64,000 bases of DNA from CAVPHV01 sp963704825 (lineage in GTDB: Bacteria; Actinomycetota; Acidimicrobiia; Spongiisociales; UBA5794). Of the stretch, positions 10,665 to 19,329 are shown piece by piece (position 1 is the first letter of the stretch; every line of letters starts with the position of its first letter). The translations under genes and the position numbers were made by a program. The DNA is taken from positions 62,001 to 126,000 of the forward strand of contig CAVPHV010000017.1 of the NCBI GenBank assembly GCA_963704825.1, given 5' to 3'. Under the pieces are notes generated by a model. That model searched no databases and was not told where the DNA came from. It was given only the letters and a program-made list of their open reading frames with translations.

Positions 10665-11981
10665 TTACTTGGCGGCCGTCGACTGGTGCTCGAACAGGTG
10701 GGCGTTGTGCAAGAAGCCGTGCACGCTGAACGGTCGGGTTGCCTCGTCGTAATGCGGCGGGAACACCATGTAGGCGGCCACGGCACCGATCAGGCAGCCT
10801 GCGCCGCAGATGAAGAACGCCAGCGGGAAGTTACCGAGGTCGCCGAGCCACCCGCCGAGGATCGGGAAGATGATGCCGCCTGCGCCGTAGGAGAGGAACA
10901 CCCACGGGTAGTTCTTGCCGACGGCATCGTTGCCGAACTCGTCTGCGGTGAGCGCGGGGAACAGGGCGAAGTTGCCGCCGAAGTTGAAGCCGATCAACGC
11001 TGCGGCGAGATAGAGCATGTATTCGTTGCCCGCCATCGTTGTGAACAGCAGCAAGAAGATGCCCTGGCTCGCCGCCATGATGATCACCGACCGTTTGCGA
11101 CCGAGCTTGTCGCTGAGGCTGCCCCAGGCGAGGCGGCCGATCCCGTTTGCCAGGCTGAAGAACACCGCCATGGCCGTGCCGGCAATAGCGCTGGCCTCTG
11201 TCGATCCAACCCCGTTCGCCTCGAGTGCCTCGATCGGATACAGCTTCATCAACCCAATCGCCATCAGGCCTGCACCGGCGCTGACCATGAAGGTGAGCGA
11301 AATGAGGTGGAATTGGGGGGTACGCAGCATTTCGCGAGGGGTGAAGTTCTCGCCGCCGGCGCCGGCGGCCTGTGGTGGCGTGAAGCCTTCTGGCTGCCAT
11401 CCCGCCGGTGGGAACTTCATCCACAGGCTGCCGAGCACCACCATCACGGCAAACATGACGCCGTAGACCATGAAGGTCCCATCGAGCCCGATGCGGTCGA
11501 TGAGTTGGCCCCATTCGCCGGCCAGCTTGACCCAGCCGAGAGCACCAAATCCGAATCCGGCCACGGCGGCGCCGGTGATCATCCCCTTGTGGTCGGGGAA
11601 CCAACGCATCCCGACGGCGATGGGGACGACGTAGGCGAGTCCGATGCCGGCACCGCCGATGAGGCCGACCCCGACCAGGACCGTGAAAAAGTTCATGCCG
11701 TCGCCAAGACCTGCGATGAAGTAGCCGGCACCGAGGGTGATGCCACCCATCATGGCGAGGCGTTGTGGCCCCCAGTCGTTGAGTTTGCGTCCGGCGAACA
11801 CCATCACCAGCGCAAAGCTGGCCAGACCCACCGAGAACACGACCTGCGTGCTGAGCTTCGACCAGCCTCCGTCATCTTTCAGCGCCGGAGTGAAGACCGA
11901 CCACGCGTAGATGGCCCCCAGACAGAGCTGGATCAGCACTGCTCCGACGACAACTTTCCAACGATTGGCCGTACCGGCCAT
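10665..11981 (-). CDS. OFA-family MFS transporter
   Basis: A 438-aa polytopic transporter with about 12 transmembrane helices and the signature LGAIYAWSVF near residues 21-30, typical of the oxalate/formate antiporter (OFA) group. It also shows the MFS loops GRKLNDWGPQR and WGSLSDKLGRK (loop 2-3 and 8-9 motifs). The start at ATG 11979-11981 has AGGGG nearby; the open frame upstream to 12323 is not transporter-like. OFA members carry small organic acids. Placed between a purine deaminase and a xanthine-dehydrogenase-type operon, it may import a related substrate, which is inference. It is divergent from the FAD-subunit gene across 205 bases. Confidence 0.9.
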   Translation of the reverse strand: MAGTANRWKVVVGAVLIQLCLGAIYAWSVFTPALKDDGGWSKLSTQVVFSVGLASFALVMVFAGRKLNDWGPQRLAMMGGITLGAGYFIAGLGDGMNFFTVLVGVGLIGGAGIGLAYVVPIAVGMRWFPDHKGMITGAAVAGFGFGALGWVKLAGEWGQLIDRIGLDGTFMVYGVMFAVMVVLGSLWMKFPPAGWQPEGFTPPQAAGAGGENFTPREMLRTPQFHLISLTFMVSAGAGLMAIGLMKLYPIEALEANGVGSTEASAIAGTAMAVFFSLANGIGRLAWGSLSDKLGRKRSVIIMAASQGIFLLLFTTMAGNEYMLYLAAALIGFNFGGNFALFPALTADEFGNDAVGKNYPWVFLSYGAGGIIFPILGGWLGDLGNFPLAFFICGAGCLIGAVAAYMVFPPHYDEATRPFSVHGFLHNAHLFEHQSTAAK

Positions 11982-12186
11982 GACAGAACCCCTTGATTGA
12001 TTGACTTTGCACAATGTATGGGGCGCAGGCCCGGCCCAACAGGGTCCATTGTCGGAGAGCGAGGGCCATTTGCCACCGGATCTTCCCGTTCGTGCGTGGT
12101 TCAGGCGCGGTTTCCGGTACCCCAGCCACGCCAGAACTGGGTGGTGGACGGGACAGGGGGGCTCTGGGTTGCTAGTTTTGGGCCCG

Positions 12187-12993
12187 ATGGATTTTGTAAT
12201 GGCCCACGGGCTCGACGAAGCCCTTGCCGCCCGGGACGCCGCCCCAGGCTCCGAGCTGCTTGCCGGCGGCACCGACATGATGGTGGAGGTCAACCTCGCC
12301 CACCACCGCCCGTCCTCGGTCATCTCGCTGCGTCACGCTCCGGAGTTGCGCGTTCTCGAACCGGGTCGCATCGGTTCCGGGGTCACCTGGGCGACGTTGG
12401 AGCGCTCCGACCACCGGGCCTTGGCCCAAGCCGCTCGCACCGTGGGCTCCCCCCAGATTCGGGCCGCAGGGACGCTCGGCGGCAACATCGGTACCGCCAG
12501 TCCTGCCGGTGATGGGTTGCCATGGCTGGCGGCCCTCGACGCCGGCATCGAGGTGGCTTCGCACACCAGGGGATCCCGCCTGGTGCCGTGGAGCGACTTC
12601 TTCACCGGTGTAAAGCAGACCTCGCTGGCCGACGACGAGATCGTGACCGCAGCAGTCCTGCCGGCCGACCTGCCGGCTCATCAGGAGTTCGCCAAGATCG
12701 GCCCCCGCAATGCCATGGTCATCTCCGTCGTGTCCGCCGTGGTGATGCGGTGGGACGACGGCACGACCCGGGTAGCGCTCGGTTCGGTGGCGCCGACGCC
12801 GTTGCGAGCTCGGCAGGCCGAGGAAATGATCAGCGCCGAGGCCAATCCCTCCGACACGGCGTTGGCCGAGTTCGCCAGGATGGTTGCCGCCGAGGTCCGT
12901 CCTATCACCGATCACCGCGCCACCGCCGAGTACCGGCGTCACGCCGCTGGAGTGCTGGCCAGACGCCTATTGGAAAGGTGCCTTGCGGCATGA
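12187..12993 (+). CDS. molybdenum hydroxylase, FAD-binding subunit (XdhB/CoxM type)
   Basis: The medium subunit of a three-subunit xanthine-dehydrogenase-family enzyme, 268 aa. It passes electrons from the iron-sulfur subunit to FAD. FAD contacts are seen in LLAGGTDMMVE (about residues 25-35) and RAAGTLGGNIGTASPAGD (about 96-113). The start at ATG 12187 gives the normal length; the open frame further upstream to 12001 lacks similarity to the family. The order FAD, 2Fe-2S, molybdopterin subunit with four-base overlaps (ATGA at 12990) shows one transcript and coupled translation. Confidence 0.92.
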   Translation: MDFVMAHGLDEALAARDAAPGSELLAGGTDMMVEVNLAHHRPSSVISLRHAPELRVLEPGRIGSGVTWATLERSDHRALAQAARTVGSPQIRAAGTLGGNIGTASPAGDGLPWLAALDAGIEVASHTRGSRLVPWSDFFTGVKQTSLADDEIVTAAVLPADLPAHQEFAKIGPRNAMVISVVSAVVMRWDDGTTRVALGSVAPTPLRARQAEEMISAEANPSDTALAEFARMVAAEVRPITDHRATAEYRRHAAGVLARRLLERCLAA

Positions 12994-13454
12994 TCGTCAC
13001 CTTCACCGTCAATGGAGAGGCCCGAACTGCCAACGTTGTCGGCTGGGAATCGTTGCTCGGTGTGCTGCGCGACGATCTGGGCCTGCCCGGTTCGAAGAAC
13101 GCCTGCGAGCAGGGCGAATGTGGTTCTTGTTCGGTCGTGCTCGACGGCGAGTTGGTCTGCTCGTGTCTCGTCATGGCGGGCGACTGCGAAGGTGCGACCG
13201 TCACCACGGTCGAGGGGTTCGGGTCCGAGGATGAGGCCCATCCGGTGCAGCAGGCGATGCTCGACGCCGGCGCGGTGCAATGCGGCTTCTGCACCCCCGG
13301 GTTTGTCGTCGCCGCCGCCTACCTCTACGAATCCAACCCGAGTCCCAATGAGGACGAAATTCGCGAAGCGCTCTCCGGCAACATCTGCCGCTGTACCGGT
13401 TACGGCGCGATCCTCCGTGGCCTCGAAGCCCTCGCCGAGGAGGGACGAACGTGA
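12990..13454 (+). CDS. molybdenum hydroxylase, [2Fe-2S] subunit (XdhC/CoxS type)
   Basis: A 154-aa small subunit with two [2Fe-2S] clusters. The N-terminal plant-ferredoxin-type cluster uses CEQGECGSC...C (Cys39, 44, 47 and a later Cys near 57-59). The C-terminal helical cluster uses VQCGFCTPGF and GNICRCTGYG. Both sets are complete. The gene overlaps its neighbours on both sides (ATGA at 12990, GTGA at 13451). The ATG at 12990-12992 is inside the stop region of the FAD-subunit gene. Confidence 0.95.
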   Translation: MIVTFTVNGEARTANVVGWESLLGVLRDDLGLPGSKNACEQGECGSCSVVLDGELVCSCLVMAGDCEGATVTTVEGFGSEDEAHPVQQAMLDAGAVQCGFCTPGFVVAAAYLYESNPSPNEDEIREALSGNICRCTGYGAILRGLEALAEEGRT

Positions 13455-15667
13455 CCATCGAGACACGAGGCCGGGTTGCGGGCGGCATCGGCGAGAGTGT
13501 GCTTCGGCCCGACGGTGTCCCCAAGGTCTCAGGCAACTTCGCCTACGCCTCGGACCTGGTTGCGGCCGGCATGTTGTGGGGCGCCACCGTGCGCAGCCCC
13601 TATGCCCACGCCCGCCTGACGCGCCTCGACATCGGCCCGGCGCTGGCGATGAACGGAGTCCACGCCGTGCTCACCCAGGACGATGTGCCCGGGTTTCCAC
13701 TCTTTGGGCAAGACCACCAAGATCAGCCGGTCCTCTGCGACGGCGAAGCCCGCTACTGGGGCGAACCGGTCGCAGTGGTGGCGGCCGACGACCTCGAGAC
13801 CGCCCGCCGGGCCGCGGCGGCGGTCATCACCGAGTGGGAGCCGCTCGAGCCGTTGGCAGATCCCGAGGCGGCCGCGGCCGCCGGCGAGGTCTTCCGCGAG
13901 ATGACCATTCGGCGCGGCGATCCGTCCGCCAACGGGTCCGTCGTCATCGAGGGCTACTACGAGACGGCGACCCAAGACCAGGCGCCGCTCGGGCCGGAAG
14001 CGGGGCTGGCCATCCCGGATGGTGAAGGCGGTCTCGATCTGTACGTCACCAGCCAATGGGTCCATGTCGACCATCGCCAGATCGTTGCCTGTCTCGGCGT
14101 CGCCGATGATCGGGTCCGCTGCCATCCCGCCGGAATCGGCGGCGCCTTCGGAGCTCGCGAGGACATCTCGCTCCACATCCACATCGCCATGCTGTCGACG
14201 GTGACCGGCCGTCCGGTCAAGATGGTCTACGACCGTAGCGAGTCATTTGTCGGGCACGTCAAACGGCATCCCTCCCGCATGTGGTACCGCCACGAGGCCG
14301 ACGAGAACGGCAAGCTCGTCAAGGTCGAAGCCCGCCTCGTCTTGGACGGTGGCGCCTACGCCCACACCAGCCCGGCGGTCCTCGCCAATGCCGCCTTCTT
14401 CGTCGTTGGTCCCTATGTGTGCGACAACGTCGTGGTTGACGCCGCCGCGGTGCGGACCAACAACCCACCCTGCGGCGCAATGCGTGGCTTCGGTGCGGTG
14501 CAGACCTGTTTCGCCTACGAGAGTCAGATGGACCGCTTGGCGGCACGACTCGATCTCGATCCGCTCGAACTCCGCCGCCGCAATGCCCTAGTTGCCGGCG
14601 ACCCGCTGGCAACGTCCGGTCAGATCATCGAAGGCTCGCTGCCGACCCACGAGGTCATCGACGCACTCGTGGCGATACCGATGCCGGAACCGCTCGACAG
14701 CAGCGATCCGCGCCACTTGCCCGGCGGCACCGGGCTCACCACTCCGGCATCGGCGGTGGTTCGCGGCGTCGGCTACGCCCTTGGGTTGAAGAACCTCGCC
14801 TTCTCCGAGGCGTTCGACGATTTCTCCGAGGCTCGGGTCGTCCTCACCGACGCCGGTGTCGAGGTGCACACGGCTGCCATCGAGGTTGGCCAGGGCCTGA
14901 TCACGGTCTGCCAGCAGATCACCAGAACGGTGCTCGGCATGGAGCATGTGGCTGTGATCTGGGACGACACGTCGCAGATCGGCTCGGCGGGATCCACCTC
15001 GGCATCCCGCCAGACCCAGATGACGGGCGGTGCGGTCCACGCCGCCGCCGTTGGCCTGCGGGCCAAGCTGCTCGCAGAGTACGACGGCGACGACCTCAGC
15101 GATGAGGGCGTGTGGCGGGCCGGTGCGGTGGTGGCCACCGTCGCCGACATCTGTGCCGACGGGCCGGTCGAGCACTGGGTCCAGTTCCGGCATCCACCGA
15201 CCTACGAGGTCGACGAGTTTGGGCAGGGCGATCCCCATGCTGGGTTCGTGGTTGCGGCCCACCGCGCGGTGGTCGACGTCGATCCGGAGCTTGGTCTGGT
15301 CAAGGTCGTCCAGATCGACACCGCCCAGGACGTCGGCAAGATCCTCAACCCGCAGGCGGCCCGTGGCCAAGTCGAGGGCGGGATCATGCAGGGCATGGGC
15401 CTCGCCGTCATGGAGGAACTGATCGTCGATGACGGGGTCATCCGCAATCCCACGTTCACCGACTATCTGTTGCCGACCTTCCTCGATGCGCCTTCCATCG
15501 ACATGCGATTCATCGAAGAACCCGACCACTGGGGCCCATTCGGCGCCAAGGGGATCGGGGAGCCGCCCACGATCAGCTCGACTCCGGCGGTGGTTGCCGC
15601 CATTCGTGCCGCTACGGGCAAGGCGCTGACCCGAGTCCCGGTCCGTCCCGAGGACCTCGCGCTCTAG
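13451..15667 (+). CDS. molybdenum hydroxylase, molybdopterin-binding catalytic subunit (XdhA/CoxL type)
   Basis: The large subunit, 738 aa, holds the Mo-molybdopterin cytosine dinucleotide centre. Visible family parts are the entry segment GGIGESVLRPDGVPKVSG, the PAGIGGAFGARED loop, AMRGFGAVQTCFAYESQMD, GSTSASRQTQMTG and the catalytic glutamate in KGIGEPPTISSTP (Glu704). The Cys-containing active loop of CO dehydrogenase (AYRCSFR) is absent, so this is a purine or heterocycle hydroxylase rather than CODH. It starts at GTG 13451. The nearby deaminase and MocA genes fit a xanthine/hypoxanthine-type substrate, but substrate identity is not proved. Confidence 0.92.
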   Translation: MTIETRGRVAGGIGESVLRPDGVPKVSGNFAYASDLVAAGMLWGATVRSPYAHARLTRLDIGPALAMNGVHAVLTQDDVPGFPLFGQDHQDQPVLCDGEARYWGEPVAVVAADDLETARRAAAAVITEWEPLEPLADPEAAAAAGEVFREMTIRRGDPSANGSVVIEGYYETATQDQAPLGPEAGLAIPDGEGGLDLYVTSQWVHVDHRQIVACLGVADDRVRCHPAGIGGAFGAREDISLHIHIAMLSTVTGRPVKMVYDRSESFVGHVKRHPSRMWYRHEADENGKLVKVEARLVLDGGAYAHTSPAVLANAAFFVVGPYVCDNVVVDAAAVRTNNPPCGAMRGFGAVQTCFAYESQMDRLAARLDLDPLELRRRNALVAGDPLATSGQIIEGSLPTHEVIDALVAIPMPEPLDSSDPRHLPGGTGLTTPASAVVRGVGYALGLKNLAFSEAFDDFSEARVVLTDAGVEVHTAAIEVGQGLITVCQQITRTVLGMEHVAVIWDDTSQIGSAGSTSASRQTQMTGGAVHAAAVGLRAKLLAEYDGDDLSDEGVWRAGAVVATVADICADGPVEHWVQFRHPPTYEVDEFGQGDPHAGFVVAAHRAVVDVDPELGLVKVVQIDTAQDVGKILNPQAARGQVEGGIMQGMGLAVMEELIVDDGVIRNPTFTDYLLPTFLDAPSIDMRFIEEPDHWGPFGAKGIGEPPTISSTPAVVAAIRAATGKALTRVPVRPEDLAL

Positions 15668-15722
15668 GCGCCTGCCGCCGGTACGCTGCCGGTCGTCACC
15701 GTCGCCGTCGAGGAGGAGACCC

Positions 15723-16577
15723 ATGGCCCGCATCTCGTTGTTGCTCTTCGGTGTCGCATTGCTGGCAGCCGGAGGCGTTGCGGTCGGGTCGGGGTCCGCA
15801 GCGGCGGGCCAAGCTGAATGCCACGGACTTACGGTGACGGTGCGTGGCACGTCCGGTGACGACGTGCTCACGGGCACCGCCGGTGACGATGTCATCCACG
15901 GTTTTGGCGGCGACGACAACATCGACGGCATGGGCGGCGACGACGTCATTTGCGGCGGGGTGGGCGCCGACCAGTTGCGCGGCGGGCCGGGGGCGGACGT
16001 GCTCGACGGCGGTGGTGGTGTCGATTGGGTCAGCTACCTGGGGGCTCCGGGAGGGGTGACCGTCGACCTCTGGAAGGGAACCGTCACCGGGGCGGCGGGC
16101 GCCGACACCGTGACGGCGATCGAGAACATCAAGGGCTCGGGCCACGCCGACAAGCTGCTCGGAAGCGGCGGCAGCAACCACATCAAAGGCCTGGGGGGCA
16201 ACGACTACCTCTACTCTCGTGGTGCCGGCGACATCGTGCGTGGGGGCGGCGGCAACGATCACATCAGAGGCGGTCCGGGCAACGACAGGCTCGACGGCGG
16301 TGACGGTACCGACTTCGTCGCTCACCCCAAGTCCGACACCCCGGTGGTTGTCGACCTGAGGATTGGTTCGGCGACCGGCGAGGGCGATGACGTCCTGATC
16401 GGTTTCGAGCACGCCAAGGGATCACCCTTCGACGACGTGGTGCACGGCGATGGCGGCGACAACAAGCTGTGGGGCTTCGCCGGCGACGATCAACTCTTCG
16501 GCCACGGCGGCGCCGACTGGGCCGACGGGGGTGACGGCACCGACGTCTGCGATGTGGAGACCTCGGTCAACTGTTGA
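15723..16577 (+). CDS. secreted RTX-type calcium-binding repeat protein
   Basis: A 284-aa protein with a signal peptide (MARISLLLFGVALLAAGGVA, cleavage probably after the Ala-rich stretch near residue 28). The rest is RTX nonapeptide repeats, GGxGxDxUx. A first block lies at about residues 42-105 (TSGDDVLTGTAGDDVIHGFG and following) and a second at about 140-205, with more near the end (GDGGDNKLWGFAGDDQLFG). These form a Ca2+-filled beta-roll outside the cell. No enzymatic or toxin domain is seen, so haemolysin labels would be misleading. Cysteines near both ends (AECHG and CDVETSVNC) could form disulfides. It stands alone 55 bases after the hydroxylase operon. Confidence 0.85.
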   Translation: MARISLLLFGVALLAAGGVAVGSGSAAAGQAECHGLTVTVRGTSGDDVLTGTAGDDVIHGFGGDDNIDGMGGDDVICGGVGADQLRGGPGADVLDGGGGVDWVSYLGAPGGVTVDLWKGTVTGAAGADTVTAIENIKGSGHADKLLGSGGSNHIKGLGGNDYLYSRGAGDIVRGGGGNDHIRGGPGNDRLDGGDGTDFVAHPKSDTPVVVDLRIGSATGEGDDVLIGFEHAKGSPFDDVVHGDGGDNKLWGFAGDDQLFGHGGADWADGGDGTDVCDVETSVNC

Positions 16578-16617
16578 CCCACCGTTGCGGCGGAGACGAG
16601 CGCGGTAGGGTGCGCAG

Positions 16618-17220
16618 ATGTCCGCCAAAACCCTCGTGGGGGTCGTGCTCGCCGCCGGTGAATCGGCGCGGATGGGCCGGCCCAAACAGTTGCTTCCCCT
16701 CGGCGGCACCACGCTGCTCAACTTCGTGGTCGCCCAGGCGGAGCGGTCGCGGCTCGATGATGTCGTGGTCGTGACCGGAGCCAACGCCGACCAAGTGGAA
16801 GAACAGCTGGATCTTGCCCGGGCGATGGTGACGCGCAACCCCGACTACCGCCGTGGCAACATGTCGTCGCTGGTCACCGGAGCCCAGGCTGTTCCGGATG
16901 CTTCGGCAGTTCTGGTGTTGATGGGGGACATGCCCGGAGTCGACGTCGCGGTGATCAATCGTTTTGTCGACCTGTGGCGGGGCGAGCAGCCATGGGCCGC
17001 CGTTGCCTCCTATCGAGACGGTGTGGCGCATCCGTTCTTGCTGTCGGCTCCCGCACTCGAGACCGCCCTCCCTCTCGATCAACCCAAGGCACTGTGGACC
17101 TACCTGGTGGCAGACCCCGCCGGAGAGGTCCGTCATCTGGACGTCGACCGATCCCGGCCCCGCGATGTCGACACCCCCGAGGACTACCAAGCGCTGCTCG
17201 ATGATGGGCCCCGCCGGTGA
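16618..17220 (+). CDS. MobA/MocA-like nucleotidyltransferase (molybdenum cofactor cytidylyltransferase)
   Basis: A 200-aa GT-A-fold nucleotidyltransferase. The signature LAAGESARMGRPKQLLPLGG begins near residue 11, followed by the metal-binding VLMGDMPGVD and the DTPEDYQALL tail typical of MocA. MocA converts molybdopterin to the cytosine dinucleotide form needed by xanthine-dehydrogenase-type enzymes, which matches the hydroxylase operon just upstream. The gene overlaps the following LLM oxidoreductase gene (GTGA at 17217-17220). Confidence 0.88.
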   Translation: MSAKTLVGVVLAAGESARMGRPKQLLPLGGTTLLNFVVAQAERSRLDDVVVVTGANADQVEEQLDLARAMVTRNPDYRRGNMSSLVTGAQAVPDASAVLVLMGDMPGVDVAVINRFVDLWRGEQPWAAVASYRDGVAHPFLLSAPALETALPLDQPKALWTYLVADPAGEVRHLDVDRSRPRDVDTPEDYQALLDDGPRR

Positions 17221-18050
17221 AGGTCTCGTTCAAGACGGGCGTCCAAGACGGTTCCTGGGACGAACTGCTCGCGGTGTGGCAAGCGGGCGACCAGATCGAC
17301 CGGTTCGTTGCCGGTTGGTCCAACGACCACCTCTACAACCCCCCCTACCCAAAGCACTCAGACTCACCGCGGGCCTTTGACGCCTTCACCCTGCTCGCCG
17401 GGTTGGCGCGGGAGACCACCCGGCTGCGGCTTGGGACAATGGTGGCTCCCAACCTGATGCGCCATCCTGCCGTTGTTGCCCGGATGGCAGTGACGATCGA
17501 CCACCTCTCGGACGGTCGCTTCGAGTTGGGTCTGGGCACCGGCTGGCACGAGTCCGAGCACGCCGATCACGGGATCGATCTGCTCTCTGTTGCCGCCCGG
17601 GTCACCGCGTTCGAGGAGTCGTGTCAGGTGATCACGAGCCTGCTGACCGAGCAAGAGACCACCTTCAGCGGGGAGTTCTACCGGATCGACGGCGCCCGGG
17701 CAGAGCCAAAGCCGGTGCAGGATCGGATCCCGATCGTGATCGGCGCCTCCGGCGAGCAGCGGATGCTGCGGATCGTGGCGCGCTATGCCGACCACTGGAA
17801 CATCGACGACCCCGGGCCTGAGGTCCTCGCCCACAAGATCGAGGTGCTGGAACGCCACTGCGCCGACGTCGGCCGGGATCCGGCGGAGATCGAGTACTCG
17901 GTGCAGTTCTGGGTCGATGACGCCGTCGACGGCCTGCGGGACAAGGTGGTCGCCCTGCGCGACGTCGGTGCCGAGCATGCGGTGGTGTCGCTGCGCCGAC
18001 CAGATCCCGCCGTACTCGAAGCCGTTGCCGATGCGCTGGCGGACGTGTAG
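17217..18050 (+). CDS. LLM-class (luciferase-like) F420-dependent oxidoreductase
   Basis: A 277-aa TIM-barrel flavin/F420 oxidoreductase. It shows the family's TTRLRLGTMVAPNLMRHPA and TIDHLSDGRFELGLGTGW segments, and PVQDRIPIVIGASGE toward the C-terminus. Length is normal. Actinobacterial members mostly use F420, which is inferred and not visible directly. The GTG start overlaps the MocA stop, so the two are co-translated, although a functional link to molybdoenzymes is not obvious. The substrate is unknown. Confidence 0.88.
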   Translation: MKVSFKTGVQDGSWDELLAVWQAGDQIDRFVAGWSNDHLYNPPYPKHSDSPRAFDAFTLLAGLARETTRLRLGTMVAPNLMRHPAVVARMAVTIDHLSDGRFELGLGTGWHESEHADHGIDLLSVAARVTAFEESCQVITSLLTEQETTFSGEFYRIDGARAEPKPVQDRIPIVIGASGEQRMLRIVARYADHWNIDDPGPEVLAHKIEVLERHCADVGRDPAEIEYSVQFWVDDAVDGLRDKVVALRDVGAEHAVVSLRRPDPAVLEAVADALADV

Positions 18051-18086
18051 GCGTCGGACGGCTCACACCATCCGACGCCCAACCGG

Positions 18087-18889
18087 TCAGCCTGCCGGTG
18101 CCCAATGGAGCCATTCGGTCCGCACAATGCGTAGGCCGAGCGTCTTGATCTCCATGTTTCCTACCCAGGTTTCGCCGTTGCGGTCGACTTGGGCGGGAAA
18201 GGCGAAGGTGTAGGGGCGGTGGCAACGAAGTCTCCGGTTCGTGTGTGGTTGGCGGTGTCTGGGCCCCGTCGGGCGACATCGGCTTTGATCTCTGCCGACC
18301 CCCTGATCTGGCCGATTTCAGGGTCGGCGTGGATTCCAGTGCTGGTGTACAGAGCCGCGACGGCTTCAGGATCGTCGGCGTTCCATGCCGCGAAGTACTC
18401 ATCGACCAACTCGGTGGGGAGCAAAGACCAATGGAGCCACTCGCTGCGAGCGATGAGGGTCCCTTCGAACTCGAGTTCGACGACTCCGGCCCAGGTGTCC
18501 CCCTCAAAGTCGAATTGGGAGGGAAAGGCGAAGGTGCTCTCGCCGGTCAGGGCGAGGTCTCCGGTTCTCACACCGTTGGAAATGCCTTGGCCACGCGTGG
18601 CGACATCGTCGGCGATGCGGTCGCGGCCACTGATCAGGCCCTTTCCCGGGTCGATGCTGACGCCGTCCTCGAGATATAGGGCGGCGACGGCTTCACCGTC
18701 GGCGGCGTTCCACGCGGCGCCGTGAGCATCGGCCACTGCGGTCGCCGTGGCGAGGTCGATGCTCACAAGGGCCTCGACGACGGTGGTTGACAGAACCTCC
18801 GTTGCCACGGTGGTTGTCGGCGGCTCTTCCGCCACCGTCGTGGTCACGGATTGATCCGCCACCGACGCATCGTCGCCTCCGGCTGAACA
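18087..18889 (-). pseudogene. double SnoaL/NTF2-like protein, frameshifted near its 3' end
   Basis: Two tandem SnoaL-like domains of about 100 residues each share the pattern AAWNA-D--EAVAALY...DP--G-I-G...DVA-RG....RTGD. Domain 1 is complete and ends EWLHWS. Domain 2 breaks in a GGGG run at 18213-18216 (CCCC on the coding strand), and the continuing frame stops early at 18161-18163. One frame over, domain 2 resumes as YTFAFPAQVDRNGETWVG and ends TEWLHWAPAG at TGA 18087-18089, matching domain 1 closely. So one base seems lost, either a real mutation or a homopolymer sequencing error. The N-terminus is also unclear: a Cys at 18887-18889 followed by SAGGDD and a Thr-rich linker looks like the start of a mature lipoprotein, but the preceding signal peptide is in another frame. 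Confidence 0.75.
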
Positions 18890-19008
18890 GGGCCACGGCG
18901 CCGATGAGCGATGAGGACCGCGACGAACCCGGCTGCAAGGCCCAGGTCCAGGAACGAGATGGAGGGCGGGTTGGTAGGGACGGACGTCGTGGCCGGCGGG
19001 GGCGTCAT
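18844..19008 (-). pseudogene. 54-codon Pro/Thr linker plus transmembrane fragment
   Basis: In the frame different from the sigma fragment, an open stretch reads MTPPPATTSVPTNPPS, then a hydrophobic helix (FLDLGLAAGFVAVLIA) and a basic HRRRGPVQPE. This is the usual shape of a membrane-anchoring C-terminus with an extracellular Pro/Thr linker. No start of a larger protein is present in frame. I read it as a leftover end of another gene, joined to the sigma fragment. It could be chance coding in GC-rich DNA. Confidence 0.35.
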
Positions 19009-19147
19009 CGATGCGTCGCCACGCCGTCAGGAAGACATCGGCGCATGCCTCGACGGCGTCCTCCCGGTCGAGACGCCGCAGAAAGTAGGCGAGGACGTCG
19101 GGTTGATGCCGCTCGTACAGCAACCGGAACCGACGTTCCTGATCCAT
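18974..19147 (-). pseudogene. truncated ECF sigma factor (region 2 only)
   Basis: From ATG 19145-19147 the sequence begins MDQERRFRLLYERHQPDVLA and continues YFLRRLDREDAVEACADVFL and TAWRRIDDAPAGHDVRPY. This is a clear sigma-70 region 2 of the ECF type, including the core-binding and -10 recognition helix. After RPY (about residue 58) similarity to a sigma factor ends; region 4 is absent. The frame runs without a stop into the SnoaL-like region down to 18161, so automatic annotation may report one chimeric 328- to 336-residue protein. A sigma factor without region 4 is unlikely to work. Confidence 0.7.
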
Positions 19148-19329
19148 CTCGACCCCCCGGGAACCGAACACCTCCTACATGTCCGGCTGAGCCAATCGCT
19201 CTCCGACAATCGTCCTGCGGTCCGAGCGCCGAGGCAAGGGGTACAAGGTCAACACTGGCTACGGGCGTCACGGCGCTCCCAGCCAGGTCGACGTGATGGT
19301 GGTGCGGGCCGCGGCGGGAGCCGGCTGAA

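Noticed and set aside
13451..15667. aerobic CO dehydrogenase large subunit
   Set aside because: The diagnostic AYRCSFR active-site loop is missing; the sequence fits purine or heterocycle hydroxylases better.
15723..16577. RTX toxin / haemolysin
   Set aside because: Only the Ca2+-binding repeats and a Sec signal peptide are present; no toxin domain, acylation site or type I secretion genes.
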